A DNA stretch of 64,000 bases from CAYMGM01 sp964390005 (lineage in GTDB: Bacteria; Pseudomonadota; Alphaproteobacteria; UBA9219): the NCBI GenBank assembly GCA_964390005.1, contig CAYMGM010000002.1:186001-250000 (forward strand), written 5' to 3'. The first letter of the stretch is position 1. Each line of letters starts with the position of its first letter. Positions 27,318 to 34,973 of this stretch are shown here, one piece after another. The notes below the pieces were generated by a model, which had not been told where the DNA came from, did no database searches, and was given only the letters and a program-made list of their open reading frames with translations. The position numbers and the translations under genes are program-made.

Positions 27318-27779
27318 TCATCCAATCCGGTTGCTGTAATTGATCAACGAGGTCCAGAAACGCTCAAGCTTGCGCAGCGTCGTCGTGGCCGTCGTGATTT
27401 CATCAGCTTCCAGATGGGATTCAGGCAGCATGGCCACCTGCTTTTCAAAATAGGCATCAAGGCGTTTGTGCAGCGCAAGCCCCTTTTCCGAGAGCTTCAC
27501 GCGAACCGAGCGCCGATCATGCGGCGAGCGTTCTTGCACCAAATAGTCGCCTTCGACCATTTTTTTGACGTTATAAGACACATTCGAGCCCAAATAATAG
27601 CCGCGCGCCGTCAGTTCGCCCACCGTCATTTCGTCTTCGGCGATGTTATAAAGGATAAGAGCTTGGACGTTGTTAATGTCCTGAATGCCTTGGCGGTCCA
27701 GATCGACTTGAATGACTTCCAGAAAATGGCGGTGGAGTCTTTCGACCAAAAGGACGGCTTCATAATAGGGATGCTTCAC
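27318..27779 (-). CDS. MarR-family transcriptional regulator
   Basis: The 153-residue protein is a winged-helix regulator of the MarR type, with resemblance to the alphaproteobacterial LdtR-like group. The core runs from NNVQALILYNIAEDEMTVGEL through the recognition helix region GYYLGSNVSYNVKKMVEGDY to the wing SPHDRRSVRVKLSEKG, and flanking helices form the dimer interface. The frame is open upstream to 27983, but I choose the GTG at 27779: it has a perfect GGAGG eight nt before it, and it gives the normal MarR length, whereas the longer version adds a non-conserved 68-residue extension. It heads the thrB-rnhA operon and is divergent from the UDG-fold gene, so control of either unit is possible. 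The ligand is unknown. Confidence 0.85.
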   Translation of the reverse strand: MKHPYYEAVLLVERLHRHFLEVIQVDLDRQGIQDINNVQALILYNIAEDEMTVGELTARGYYLGSNVSYNVKKMVEGDYLVQERSPHDRRSVRVKLSEKGLALHKRLDAYFEKQVAMLPESHLEADEITTATTTLRKLERFWTSLINYSNRIG

Positions 27780-28002
27780 GGCGGGGGCCTCCGGTAAACG
27801 GATAGAATCTGTAGTTCCTTCAAAATAGCAGCCTATCCGCGCGGGTCTATAGGAAAATGTGGCCAAAGGGGCCAAGGGGGACTCGCAGACGGCATTCGGC
27901 ATGCAGAAAACAAGATTTTTGACCTTTCTCAGGCTTGATCTGATCGCCGCATCATGAAAAAACAGTCCGCCCGATCTTATCACTCTGAATGCTGAAGGCC
28001 AA

Positions 28003-28593
28003 ATGCTGACCTCTGACCTCCCCTTTGTCCCCTATGCCCTCCCCGCCCGCGAAGATTGGAATGGTCTAATCCTTGTCGGCGAAGCGCCCGGTGCGGAAGA
28101 AGTCAAGCAGGGCAAACCCTTCGTCGGTCGTTCCGGACAATTACTGAATGAACGACTCAAAGAAGCCGGAATCGATCGCACCCAAACCGTTGTCGCCAAC
28201 GTCTTTCGCTATCAGCCGCCCGGCAATAAGGTCGATCATTTCTTCTCGTCGCGTCGTGCTGCAGCGCAAAATGGCTGGCAGCTGGATGAAACCCGCCCGC
28301 CTTTCGGCTCAGCGCGCCTTCGAGGTGACTTTTCATCTGAAATCAATGCGTTAAAAGACCTTCTTCAGACATGGCAGCCAACCTTCGTTGTGGCCCTGGG
28401 GCGCACCCCCTTTTGGGCTTTATGCGGCGGAACCAAGCTCTTAACAAATATAGGCCAAACCTTTGATTGCGCATTGGTTTCTGGCATTCCCGTTCTGCCG
28501 ACCTATCACCCCAGCTTTGTCATGCGCGGCAATTGGGGCCTTATTCCCGCCTGGCAGCAGCATTTTGTGACAGCTCGGCAACATGTGGCTTGA
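28003..28593 (+). CDS. Uracil-DNA glycosylase superfamily protein without Fe-S cysteines
   Basis: The 196-residue protein has the UDG-superfamily landmarks: a GEAPGAEE motif (26-33), KPFVGRSGQLLNE (38-50), the strand-helix VVALGRTPFWAL and the late motif PTYHPS with H169. It should recognise damaged bases, perhaps uracil, in DNA, or be a non-catalytic relative. Families 4 and 5 carry four cysteines for a 4Fe-4S cluster; here only C141 and C156 exist, so the cluster is absent. An insertion of about 30 residues follows NVFRYQPPGNK. GAAGG precedes the ATG closely. The gene is divergent from the marR operon. The superfamily is fairly certain; subfamily and activity are not. Confidence 0.75.
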   Translation: MLTSDLPFVPYALPAREDWNGLILVGEAPGAEEVKQGKPFVGRSGQLLNERLKEAGIDRTQTVVANVFRYQPPGNKVDHFFSSRRAAAQNGWQLDETRPPFGSARLRGDFSSEINALKDLLQTWQPTFVVALGRTPFWALCGGTKLLTNIGQTFDCALVSGIPVLPTYHPSFVMRGNWGLIPAWQQHFVTARQHVA

Positions 28594-28862
28594 AAGTAAC
28601 GGTTTCCCTGTATCTTAGGCAAGTAAAAGGGTAATCATTACGCCCAGGCACCGGAAAATGCTATGTAGATCGCTACGTTTTTTTGGATTGGCCTGACGAA
28701 TCATCGCAAACCTCGGACGGCGGAAAGCTCCCGCCCAAAGATCCGGGTTCAGGCTTCGCAACAAATAAAGGCTTCAGACGGTTGGTTGAACCGCCCTCTC
28801 CTTTGTCGCTGCGAAACCCCAAAAGCGTCATCGTTTATAAAAAAGAGGGAGAGCCACCTTGA
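28594..28862 (+). other. Leader region of dxs with an unassigned open frame
   Basis: A frame lies open here for about 75 codons and ends in the TGA at 28860-28862, which overlaps the TTG start of dxs. It has no ATG or GTG; the only start-like codon is a TTG without a ribosome binding site. Its translation includes GKCYVDRYVFLDWPDE and a Pro-rich end. In many alphaproteobacteria xseB sits upstream of dxs, but this does not resemble XseB. A weak promoter-like pair, TTGAAA (28590-28595) and TATCTT (28611-28616), has only 15-nt spacing. Confidence 0.3.
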
Positions 28863-30889
28863 CAACACCGCCCCGTATGAAATCGACCCGCGAAGCTTTG
28901 GACGACGCCGCGCATCAAGAAGATCCGCTGGAGCCCGCTGAGATTCGCCCCACCTCGTTGGGCCGCCCCCATACGCCGCTTTTGGACAAGATTCACATGC
29001 CGTCCGACCTGCGCAAGGTGAAACCCGAAGCGTTGCGCGCGCTTGCCGATGAGCTGCGTGCCGAAACGATTGATGTCGTCGCCTCGACAGGCGGCCATTT
29101 TGGCTCGGGCCTTGGCGTCGTCGAATTGACGGTTGCCTTACATTACGTTTTCAACACCCCTGAAGACATTTTAATTTGGGATGTCGGCCACCAATCCTAT
29201 CCTCACAAGATTTTGACGGGTCGCCGCGACCGTATGCGCACCTTGCGCCAAGGCGGCGGTCTATCCGGCTTCCCGAAACGTTGCGAAAGCCCCTATGACA
29301 CCTTTGGAACGGGCCACAGCTCGACGTCGATTTCGGCGGGGCTGGGCTTTGCCGAAGGGTTGAAGCTGAAAGGCGACAAAAAAACCAACGTCATCGCGGT
29401 GATCGGCGACGGCTCAATCAGCGCGGGCATGGCCTATGAAGCGCTGAACAACGCGGGAACCTCCGACAGCCGTTTGATCGTCATTTTGAACGACAACGAC
29501 ATGTCGATTGCCCCGCCCGTGGGCGCGATCAGCGCCTATCTGTCGCGTATTGTCTCGTCCAAGGAATATCGCGGTCTGCGCCATCTGGCGCGTGAGTTTG
29601 CCCGCATCTTCCCCCGCCCCTTGAAAGAGGCCGCGCGCCGCGCCGAACATTATGCCCGCGGCATGGTCACGGGTGGCACGCTGTTCGAAGAAATGGGCTT
29701 TTACTATGTCGGCCCGATCGACGGTCATAATTTCGAGCATCTGATCCCCGTTTTGGAAAACATCCGCGACGACAAGCGCGGCGGCCCCGTGTTGATCCAT
29801 GTGGTCACGCAAAAGGGTCGCGGCTATGCCCCCGCCGAAAACGCGCCGGACAAGCTGCATGCCGTCAACCGTTTCAACGTCATCACGGGCACGCAAGACA
29901 AACCGAAAGCGGCTGCGCCATCCTTTACCAAGGTGTTTTCAGACACGCTGGTCGATGAAGCTGCGCGCGACGATAAAATCACGGCCATCACCGCCGCGAT
30001 GCCTGCGGGTACGGGTCTGGATCAATTTGCCAAAACCTATCCCGACCGCTTCTTTGATGTTGGCATTGCCGAACAGCATGCCGTGACCTTTGCGGCGGGC
30101 TTGGCCTGCGAAGGCCTGAAACCCTTCTGCGCGATCTATTCCAGCTTTATGCAGCGTGCTTACGACCAAGTCGCACACGATGTTGTTTTGCAGAAACTGC
30201 CGGTTCGCTTGATCTTGGATCGCGCGGGTCTGGTGGGCGCTGATGGCGCGACCCATGCGGGGGCCTACGATCTGGCCTTTATGGGCTGTCTGCCCGACAT
30301 CGTCGTCATGGCGCCGTCGGAAGAGGTTGAGCTGCGCGACATGGTGGCAACGGCAGCCGCGTACGACGAAGGCCCCACGGCCATTCGTTTTCCGCGTGGC
30401 GAAGGCATGGGCCTTGAAATGCCCGCGCATGGCCGTATCCTTCAGATCGGCAAAGGCCGTATTTTGAAAGAAGGGACGTCGATCGCCATTCTGAACCTTG
30501 GCGCACGCCTTGGCGAATGCCAAAAAGCGGTGGACGAATTGGAAGCGCGCGGTCTTTCGACCACGCTGGCCGACATGCGTTTTGCCAAGCCCTTGGACAT
30601 GGACATGATCAAGATGCTGGCCAGCGAGCATGAAGTCTTGCTGACGATCGAAGAAGGATCGATTGGCGGCTTTGGCAGCCATGTGCTGCATCATTTGGCC
30701 AATGCAGGCTATTTGGATCGCGGGCTTAAGATTCGCTCGATGACCCTGCCCGATCACTTCCAAGCCCAAGATACGCAAGTCAAACAGTACGACGAAGCGG
30801 GCTTGAATGCGCGTCATATTGTCATGCAGGCGCTGACCGCGCTTGGCATCGACGAAGAAATGCCGCTACAGCAAGCTATCGGTCGTTAA
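28859..30889 (+). CDS. dxs: 1-deoxy-D-xylulose-5-phosphate synthase
   Basis: This 676-residue thiamine-diphosphate enzyme condenses pyruvate with glyceraldehyde 3-phosphate, the first step of the non-mevalonate isoprenoid pathway. Visible hallmarks are GGHFGSGLGVVELTVALHYV, DVGHQSYPHKILTGR, the TPP-binding GDGSISAGM to NDND motif, and the transketolase-like C-terminal half with DVGIAEQHAV and the RAGLVGADGATHAG region. A TTG start at 28859 is supported by GGGAG seven nt upstream; an ATG six codons later is the alternative. The N-terminus is about 40 residues longer than in E. coli, with a polar extension. A strong terminator follows, so dxs ends its transcript. Confidence 0.96.
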   Translation: MTTPPRMKSTREALDDAAHQEDPLEPAEIRPTSLGRPHTPLLDKIHMPSDLRKVKPEALRALADELRAETIDVVASTGGHFGSGLGVVELTVALHYVFNTPEDILIWDVGHQSYPHKILTGRRDRMRTLRQGGGLSGFPKRCESPYDTFGTGHSSTSISAGLGFAEGLKLKGDKKTNVIAVIGDGSISAGMAYEALNNAGTSDSRLIVILNDNDMSIAPPVGAISAYLSRIVSSKEYRGLRHLAREFARIFPRPLKEAARRAEHYARGMVTGGTLFEEMGFYYVGPIDGHNFEHLIPVLENIRDDKRGGPVLIHVVTQKGRGYAPAENAPDKLHAVNRFNVITGTQDKPKAAAPSFTKVFSDTLVDEAARDDKITAITAAMPAGTGLDQFAKTYPDRFFDVGIAEQHAVTFAAGLACEGLKPFCAIYSSFMQRAYDQVAHDVVLQKLPVRLILDRAGLVGADGATHAGAYDLAFMGCLPDIVVMAPSEEVELRDMVATAAAYDEGPTAIRFPRGEGMGLEMPAHGRILQIGKGRILKEGTSIAILNLGARLGECQKAVDELEARGLSTTLADMRFAKPLDMDMIKMLASEHEVLLTIEEGSIGGFGSHVLHHLANAGYLDRGLKIRSMTLPDHFQAQDTQVKQYDEAGLNARHIVMQALTALGIDEEMPLQQAIGR

Positions 30890-30910
30890 ACCGAACATTC
30901 CGACAAAAAA

Positions 30911-30946
30911 CGGCTGGTTTTCGATAAGAAACCAGCCGTTTTTTTT
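30911..30946 (+). terminator. Strong rho-independent terminator after dxs
   Basis: CGGCTGGTTT (30911-30920) and AAACCAGCCG (30929-30938) form a perfect 10-bp stem with an 8-nt loop, followed by eight T residues. It starts 22 nt after the dxs stop. Confidence 0.95.
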
Positions 30947-31078
30947 GGGGGGCCCTTTATTCTTAGAATCAAGCTCGCTTTTCCATGCGCTGGGCATGAT
31001 TCGCGTGCCTGTGGCCGCCCCCGGCCGCAATTTGGCTGGCAAACTTTGGTTAACAAGCCGAAAAATGCGGCGCAAGAG

Positions 31079-31108
31079 TTGACAAGGAACGCACGCCTGG
31101 GATATAGG
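31079..31108 (+). promoter_or_regulatory. Sigma-70-type promoter for rpmJ
   Basis: A perfect -35 box TTGACA (31079-31084) is followed after 18 nt by TATAGG (31103-31108). The rpmJ ATG lies at 31156, with TAAGGA before it. This is among the best promoter matches I found. Confidence 0.65.
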
Positions 31109-31155
31109 GATGCCTCCCGCCGAGGCGGAGATAAGTTTTGTAAGGAATCGCAGTC

Positions 31156-31281
31156 ATGAAAATCGCCAATTCGCTTAAGGCCCTGAAAAAACGCGACGCT
31201 AATTGCAAAGTTGTCAAGCGTAAAGGCCGCGTGTACGTCATCAACAAAAAGAACCCGCGCTACAAAGCGCGTCAGGGCTAA
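31156..31281 (+). CDS. rpmJ: 50S ribosomal protein L36, zinc-free form
   Basis: A 41-residue basic protein beginning MKIANSLKALKKRDANCK and ending KNPRYKARQG is clearly L36, which binds 23S rRNA in the large ribosomal subunit. Only one Cys is present, so the zinc-ribbon ligands of the C+ type are missing, as is usual for alphaproteobacterial L36. TAAGGA precedes the ATG. The gene is monocistronic, between its own promoter and a downstream terminator. Confidence 0.97.
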   Translation: MKIANSLKALKKRDANCKVVKRKGRVYVINKKNPRYKARQG

Positions 31282-31313
31282 GTCCCTTTCCGACTTTTTC
31301 GTTTTTGGCCAAG

Positions 31314-31338
31314 GGGGGCGCGGTTTGCGCCCTCTTTT
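31314..31338 (+). terminator. Terminator after rpmJ
   Basis: GGGGGCGC (31314-31321) pairs with GCGCCCTC (31327-31334) around a 5-nt loop, with one G-T pair, and is followed by TTTT. It lies 32 nt after the rpmJ stop. Confidence 0.75.
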
Positions 31339-31452
31339 CGTGCGTCTGCTATAAGGCCATACCTCCATCACCTCATCGTCTTTTCCTAATAAAAAGGAAA
31401 GATTTTTCCCGTTAAACTTCCCCTGCTTCATTCGCCCAGGAGGTTTGAGACG

Positions 31453-32844
31453 ATGATTCTGACGATTCCCCCTTGGACTGGCGCTTGCATTTTAGTTCTT
31501 TTCGCCTCCGCCTATCTTTTGGTCTTCGCCGAAGAGAAACTCCAGCTCAAGAAATCACTACCTGTCATGGTGGCTGCGGGGTTGATTTGGATCTTGCTGG
31601 GCCTTGCCTTCCACCTGAACGGACAAACAGACCAGATCGCGCCGCATCTGCGGCATGTCTTGATCGAATACGCCGAATTATTCCTGTTCCTTCTCTCGGC
31701 GATGAGCTTCGTCAACACGATGGTCGAGCGCGGTGTTTTCAACGCCCTACGTGCACGTCTTCTTGCCGCCAAGTTATCGCAACGCGGGCTTTTTTGGCTG
31801 ACGGGCCTTTTGGCTTTTTTCCTGTCACCTGTTGCCGACAATCTGACAACGGCCTTGGTCATGGGGACCGTCGTCGTTGCCATTGGCGAAAAGAAACGCG
31901 ATTTTGTCGCGGCGGGATGCGTCAACATCGTTATTGCCGCCAATGCGGGCGGTGCTTTTTCACCCTTTGGCGACATCACGACGCTGATGATTTGGCAAAA
32001 AGGCGTTGTCAACTTTACCGAGTTTTTCGTTCTTTTCCTGCCTGCTCTGGTCAATTGGCTGGTCCCGGCAACGCTTTTATCGCTAAGCGTCCCCAAGGGC
32101 CCCGCCCCCTCGTCCTCGAAAAAGGCCGAGATCCAAACAGGCGGCTTTGTTATCGTTGGCCTATTCCTTGGCACGATTGCGATGACCGTAAGCTTGGATC
32201 ATCTTTTAGGTTTGCCGCCCTTTTTGGGCATGATGACGGGTTTGGGCATTTTAAAGATCTACGGCTATTTCCTGCACCGCCTAGAAGAAAAAAGCTTTGC
32301 CGCCGCGTTGCTGGATCAGGCTCAGACCCTATTGCAGGCGTCAAGCGCAGACCCGGCCAAGCCTTCGCGTAAACCTTTCGATATCTTCGCGATCATCCAG
32401 AAAGTCGAATGGGACACGCTTTTGTTTTTCTATGGCATCATGCTGTGCGTCGGCGGCTTGCATACGGCAGGCTATCTGACAGGACTGTCAGATCTGTTGT
32501 ACAAAGGATTGGGCGCAACCGAAGCCAACATCTCTATCGGCATGCTATCGGCCATCGTGGATAACATTCCGCTGACTTTTGCCGTTTTGACCATGAACCC
32601 GCAAATGGATCACGGCCAGTGGCTTTTAATCACGCTGACGGCTGGCGTTGGCGGCTCATTATTATCCATTGGATCGGCAGCCGGTGTCGCCCTCATGGGC
32701 GCGGCGAAAGGAGCCTATACCTTTATGTCGCATTTAAAGTGGGTTTGGGCCATTTTACTGGGCTATGCGGCCTCGATCGCCACACACCTATGGCTGAACG
32801 CCGCGCTTTTCGAAGAATGGCCTTTGGCTCATTTGATGCCGTGA
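31453..32844 (+). CDS. nhaD: Na+/H+ antiporter NhaD
   Basis: The 463-residue membrane protein has about twelve hydrophobic helices and belongs to the NhaD branch of the ion-transporter superfamily. It exports Na+ (or Li+) in exchange for protons and supports salt and alkaline pH tolerance. Family-type motifs are SPVADNLTTALVMG in one half-site and NAGGAFSPFGDITTLMIWQ and VDNIPLTFAVL in the pore region. A near-perfect ribosome binding site (AGGAGG) precedes the ATG. The central cytoplasmic loop (about residues 285-315) is charged. It is monocistronic, between rpmJ and the oppositely oriented tRNA-Thr gene. No regulatory site is obvious. Confidence 0.93.
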   Translation: MILTIPPWTGACILVLFASAYLLVFAEEKLQLKKSLPVMVAAGLIWILLGLAFHLNGQTDQIAPHLRHVLIEYAELFLFLLSAMSFVNTMVERGVFNALRARLLAAKLSQRGLFWLTGLLAFFLSPVADNLTTALVMGTVVVAIGEKKRDFVAAGCVNIVIAANAGGAFSPFGDITTLMIWQKGVVNFTEFFVLFLPALVNWLVPATLLSLSVPKGPAPSSSKKAEIQTGGFVIVGLFLGTIAMTVSLDHLLGLPPFLGMMTGLGILKIYGYFLHRLEEKSFAAALLDQAQTLLQASSADPAKPSRKPFDIFAIIQKVEWDTLLFFYGIMLCVGGLHTAGYLTGLSDLLYKGLGATEANISIGMLSAIVDNIPLTFAVLTMNPQMDHGQWLLITLTAGVGGSLLSIGSAAGVALMGAAKGAYTFMSHLKWVWAILLGYAASIATHLWLNAALFEEWPLAHLMP

Positions 32845-32906
32845 GTGATGGACGCGGTATGACAAGCTCTGCCTCGCTTTGCGCCGAGGCAACCGCTTGA
32901 TTTTAA

Positions 32907-32982
32907 TGGTGCCCCCAGTCGGATTCGAACCAACGACCTACTGATTACAAATCAGTTGCTCTACCAGCTGAGCTATAGGGGC
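32907..32982 (-). tRNA. tRNA-Thr (anticodon UGU), CCA encoded
   Basis: On the minus strand the 76-nt sequence folds into a full cloverleaf: 7-bp acceptor stem (GCCCCTA pairs with TGGGGGC, one G-T), D arm with AGCTGGTAGA, anticodon stem ACTGA/TCAGT with loop TTTGTAA (anticodon TGT), and T arm GTTGG-TTCGAAT-CCGAC. The CCA end is encoded. Confidence 0.97.
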
Positions 32983-33057
32983 TCCCGTTCGGCGGTAAAC
33001 GACTTATCATAACAGGCAAAGCTTGTCATCACCGCTTTCGTGTGGTCTGTTTATCTT

Positions 33058-33462
33058 ATGCGCCTTTCTTGCTCGTTAACCTTTTTACTCATCGGCCTTA
33101 CCCTCGCCGCCTGTCAGGCGCCTGTGGCGCCTGCCGTGCGCCATTACACGCCCCCCGGGAACCCAGGCGGCCGCCTGTGCAGCCTTTCTTGCCAACAAGC
33201 CAAAGAACGCTGCAGCGACAAATGTATGGCGGGTGAAAAAGAGTGCTGGACCGCGATGCAAACAAAGGCCATTGCGGCCTATGAAGCCTATACAACCGCC
33301 CGGCTTTTGGCGCATCAAACGCTCGACCGCAAGCCGCGCGATTTTGAGACGCCCGGCCAATGCCGCGATCAATCCTGTCGTGATTCGTGCGACAGCGCTT
33401 ATGACGACTGCTTTGAAGATTGTGGCGGCAAGATCACCTCTGACGATACGCCTTCGCCCTAA
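33058..33462 (+). CDS. Cys-rich putative lipoprotein, 134 aa
   Basis: The N-terminus (MRLSCSLTFLLIGLTLAAC) is a lipoprotein signal with lipobox LAAC, so the mature protein is probably acylated at Cys19 and anchored in a membrane facing the periplasm. The mature part contains about twelve more cysteines in two clusters, at residues about 42-60 (CSLSCQQAKERCSDKC) and 100-125 (CRDQSCRDSCDSAYDDCFEDC). This suggests disulphides or metal binding. I recognise no family. An upstream GTG at 33040 is open but would put residues before the signal. The stop codon lies in a 14-bp tandem repeat that runs towards pyruvate kinase, 35 nt downstream on the same strand, so co-transcription is possible. Confidence 0.7.
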   Translation: MRLSCSLTFLLIGLTLAACQAPVAPAVRHYTPPGNPGGRLCSLSCQQAKERCSDKCMAGEKECWTAMQTKAIAAYEAYTTARLLAHQTLDRKPRDFETPGQCRDQSCRDSCDSAYDDCFEDCGGKITSDDTPSP

Positions 33463-33484
33463 ATCGCTTGCCCTAAATCGCTTG
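33457..33484. repeat. 14-bp tandem repeat between lipoprotein and pyk
   Basis: CCCTAAATCGCTTG occurs twice with no gap (33457-33470 and 33471-33484). The first copy contains the lipoprotein stop codon and the second runs into the pyk ribosome binding site. Confidence 0.9.
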
Positions 33485-33497
33485 AAAGGATCTTTTC

Positions 33498-34961
33498 GTG
33501 ACGTCTGCCCCTTTTCGTCAACGCCAAACCAAAATCGTCGCCACCTTAGGCCCGGCCAGCGCAACGCCTGCGCTTATTCGCACACTTTATGAATCCGGCG
33601 CCGACGTTTTTCGACTGAACTTTAGTCACGGAACCCACGCCGACCACGCCGAGCGCGTTCAGATCATTCGCGCCTTGGAACAAGAAGTCGGGCGGCCCAT
33701 CGCCATTTTGGCCGATCTTCAAGGCCCCAAACTGCGTCTTGGCACCTTCGCCGAGGGAAAAATTGCCCTTACCGTCGGCCAGCGCCTGCGCCTTGATCTG
33801 GATCCGACGCCGGGCAATGCGGTGCGCGCGCCCTTGCCCCACCCCGAGATTTTTGCGGCTCTTTCCAAAGGCCACTCGCTTCTTTTGGACGATGGCAAGG
33901 TGCGTTTGCGCACAACGTTATGTGGACGCGATTTTGCGGAAACGGTCGTCGAAGTCGGACAGTTTTTATCCGACCGCAAAGGCGTCAATGTTCCCGGCGT
34001 TCTGTTGCCGCTGACGCCGCTGACGCCCAAAGACAAAACAGATCTGGCTGCCGCCTTGGACATGGGGGCGGATTGGATCGCGCTTTCCTTTGTGCAGCGC
34101 CCCGAAGACATCGCCGAGGCCAAAGATTTGATTGGTGGGCGTGCCGCCATCATGGCCAAGCTTGAGAAACCATCGGCGCTCGACACGCTGGAAGAGATTT
34201 TAGAACTTGCCGACGGCGTCATGGTTGCGCGCGGCGATCTGGGCGTTGAAATGCCGCCCGAGGACGTGCCGCGTTTGCAAAAACGCATTGTTCGCGCGGC
34301 GCGGCGTTATGGCAAACCGGTTATCGTTGCGACCCAGATGTTGGAATCGATGATCACAAACCCAACGCCGACACGCGCCGAGGCGTCGGATGTCGCAACA
34401 GCCGTTTATGACGGTGCCGACGCCATTATGCTGTCTGCCGAAAGCGCCAGCGGCGCTTTCCCCGTTGAAGCCGTGCGCATGATGGACCGCATCACCTTGC
34501 ACACCCAAGAAGACCCGGCTTATTACACCGGCCTTGCCGCGCAACATCCCGGTTTGCAGCACACGCGCGCCGACGCCATTACCGCCGCCGCGCGCCAAGT
34601 TGTCGAAACGGTTGGCGCTGCCGCCATTGTGACCTATACCTCGTCCGGCTTTACAACCTTGCGCGCCGCGCGCGAAAGGCCGCATGTGCCGATCCTGGGG
34701 CTCACCGCTTCGCCGCTTATCGCGCGGCAGTTGGTTTTAGCTTTTGGCGTCCATGCCGTAACTTGCAGCGACATCACAAGCTTTCAAGAAATGGTCGAAA
34801 AAGCGCTTCAAATAGCGCAAGATGGCGGCATCGTCCAACGGGGACAGGATGTTGTCATTACGGCGGGCGTTCCCTTTGGAACCGCTGGATCGACAAACAT
34901 CTTACGCATCGCCCGTGTCGGCGGTTATTTCGAGTCTGTCCCGCCGCGCTTAAAAGGATAA
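33498..34961 (+). CDS. pyk: Pyruvate kinase
   Basis: The 487-residue enzyme converts phosphoenolpyruvate and ADP to pyruvate and ATP, the last step of glycolysis. Hallmarks include TKIVATLGPAS, FRLNFSHG, DLQGPKLR, the B-domain, the catalytic segment AIMAKLEKPSALD, metal-binding MVARGDLGVE and IVATQMLESM. The C-terminal allosteric domain is complete. The start is a GTG with AAGGA seven nt upstream. A TPR-glycosyltransferase gene follows by 12 nt, so the gene may be in the same transcript as the next two, though no functional link is evident. Confidence 0.97.
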   Translation: MTSAPFRQRQTKIVATLGPASATPALIRTLYESGADVFRLNFSHGTHADHAERVQIIRALEQEVGRPIAILADLQGPKLRLGTFAEGKIALTVGQRLRLDLDPTPGNAVRAPLPHPEIFAALSKGHSLLLDDGKVRLRTTLCGRDFAETVVEVGQFLSDRKGVNVPGVLLPLTPLTPKDKTDLAAALDMGADWIALSFVQRPEDIAEAKDLIGGRAAIMAKLEKPSALDTLEEILELADGVMVARGDLGVEMPPEDVPRLQKRIVRAARRYGKPVIVATQMLESMITNPTPTRAEASDVATAVYDGADAIMLSAESASGAFPVEAVRMMDRITLHTQEDPAYYTGLAAQHPGLQHTRADAITAAARQVVETVGAAAIVTYTSSGFTTLRAARERPHVPILGLTASPLIARQLVLAFGVHAVTCSDITSFQEMVEKALQIAQDGGIVQRGQDVVITAGVPFGTAGSTNILRIARVGGYFESVPPRLKG

Positions 34962-34973
34962 AAAGGCTTCGCC

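Noticed and set aside
27780..27983. A 68-residue N-terminal extension of the MarR protein
   Set aside because: The GTG at 27779 has a perfect GGAGG and gives the normal family length; the extension has no conserved sequence.
29939..30817. A 292-codon minus-strand frame opposite dxs
   Set aside because: It is a complementary-strand shadow of a well-conserved enzyme gene, with no independent signals.
33000..33060. Promoter for tRNA-Thr
   Set aside because: TATGAT-like and ATGACA-like boxes exist upstream on the minus strand, but spacing is too short for a credible call.
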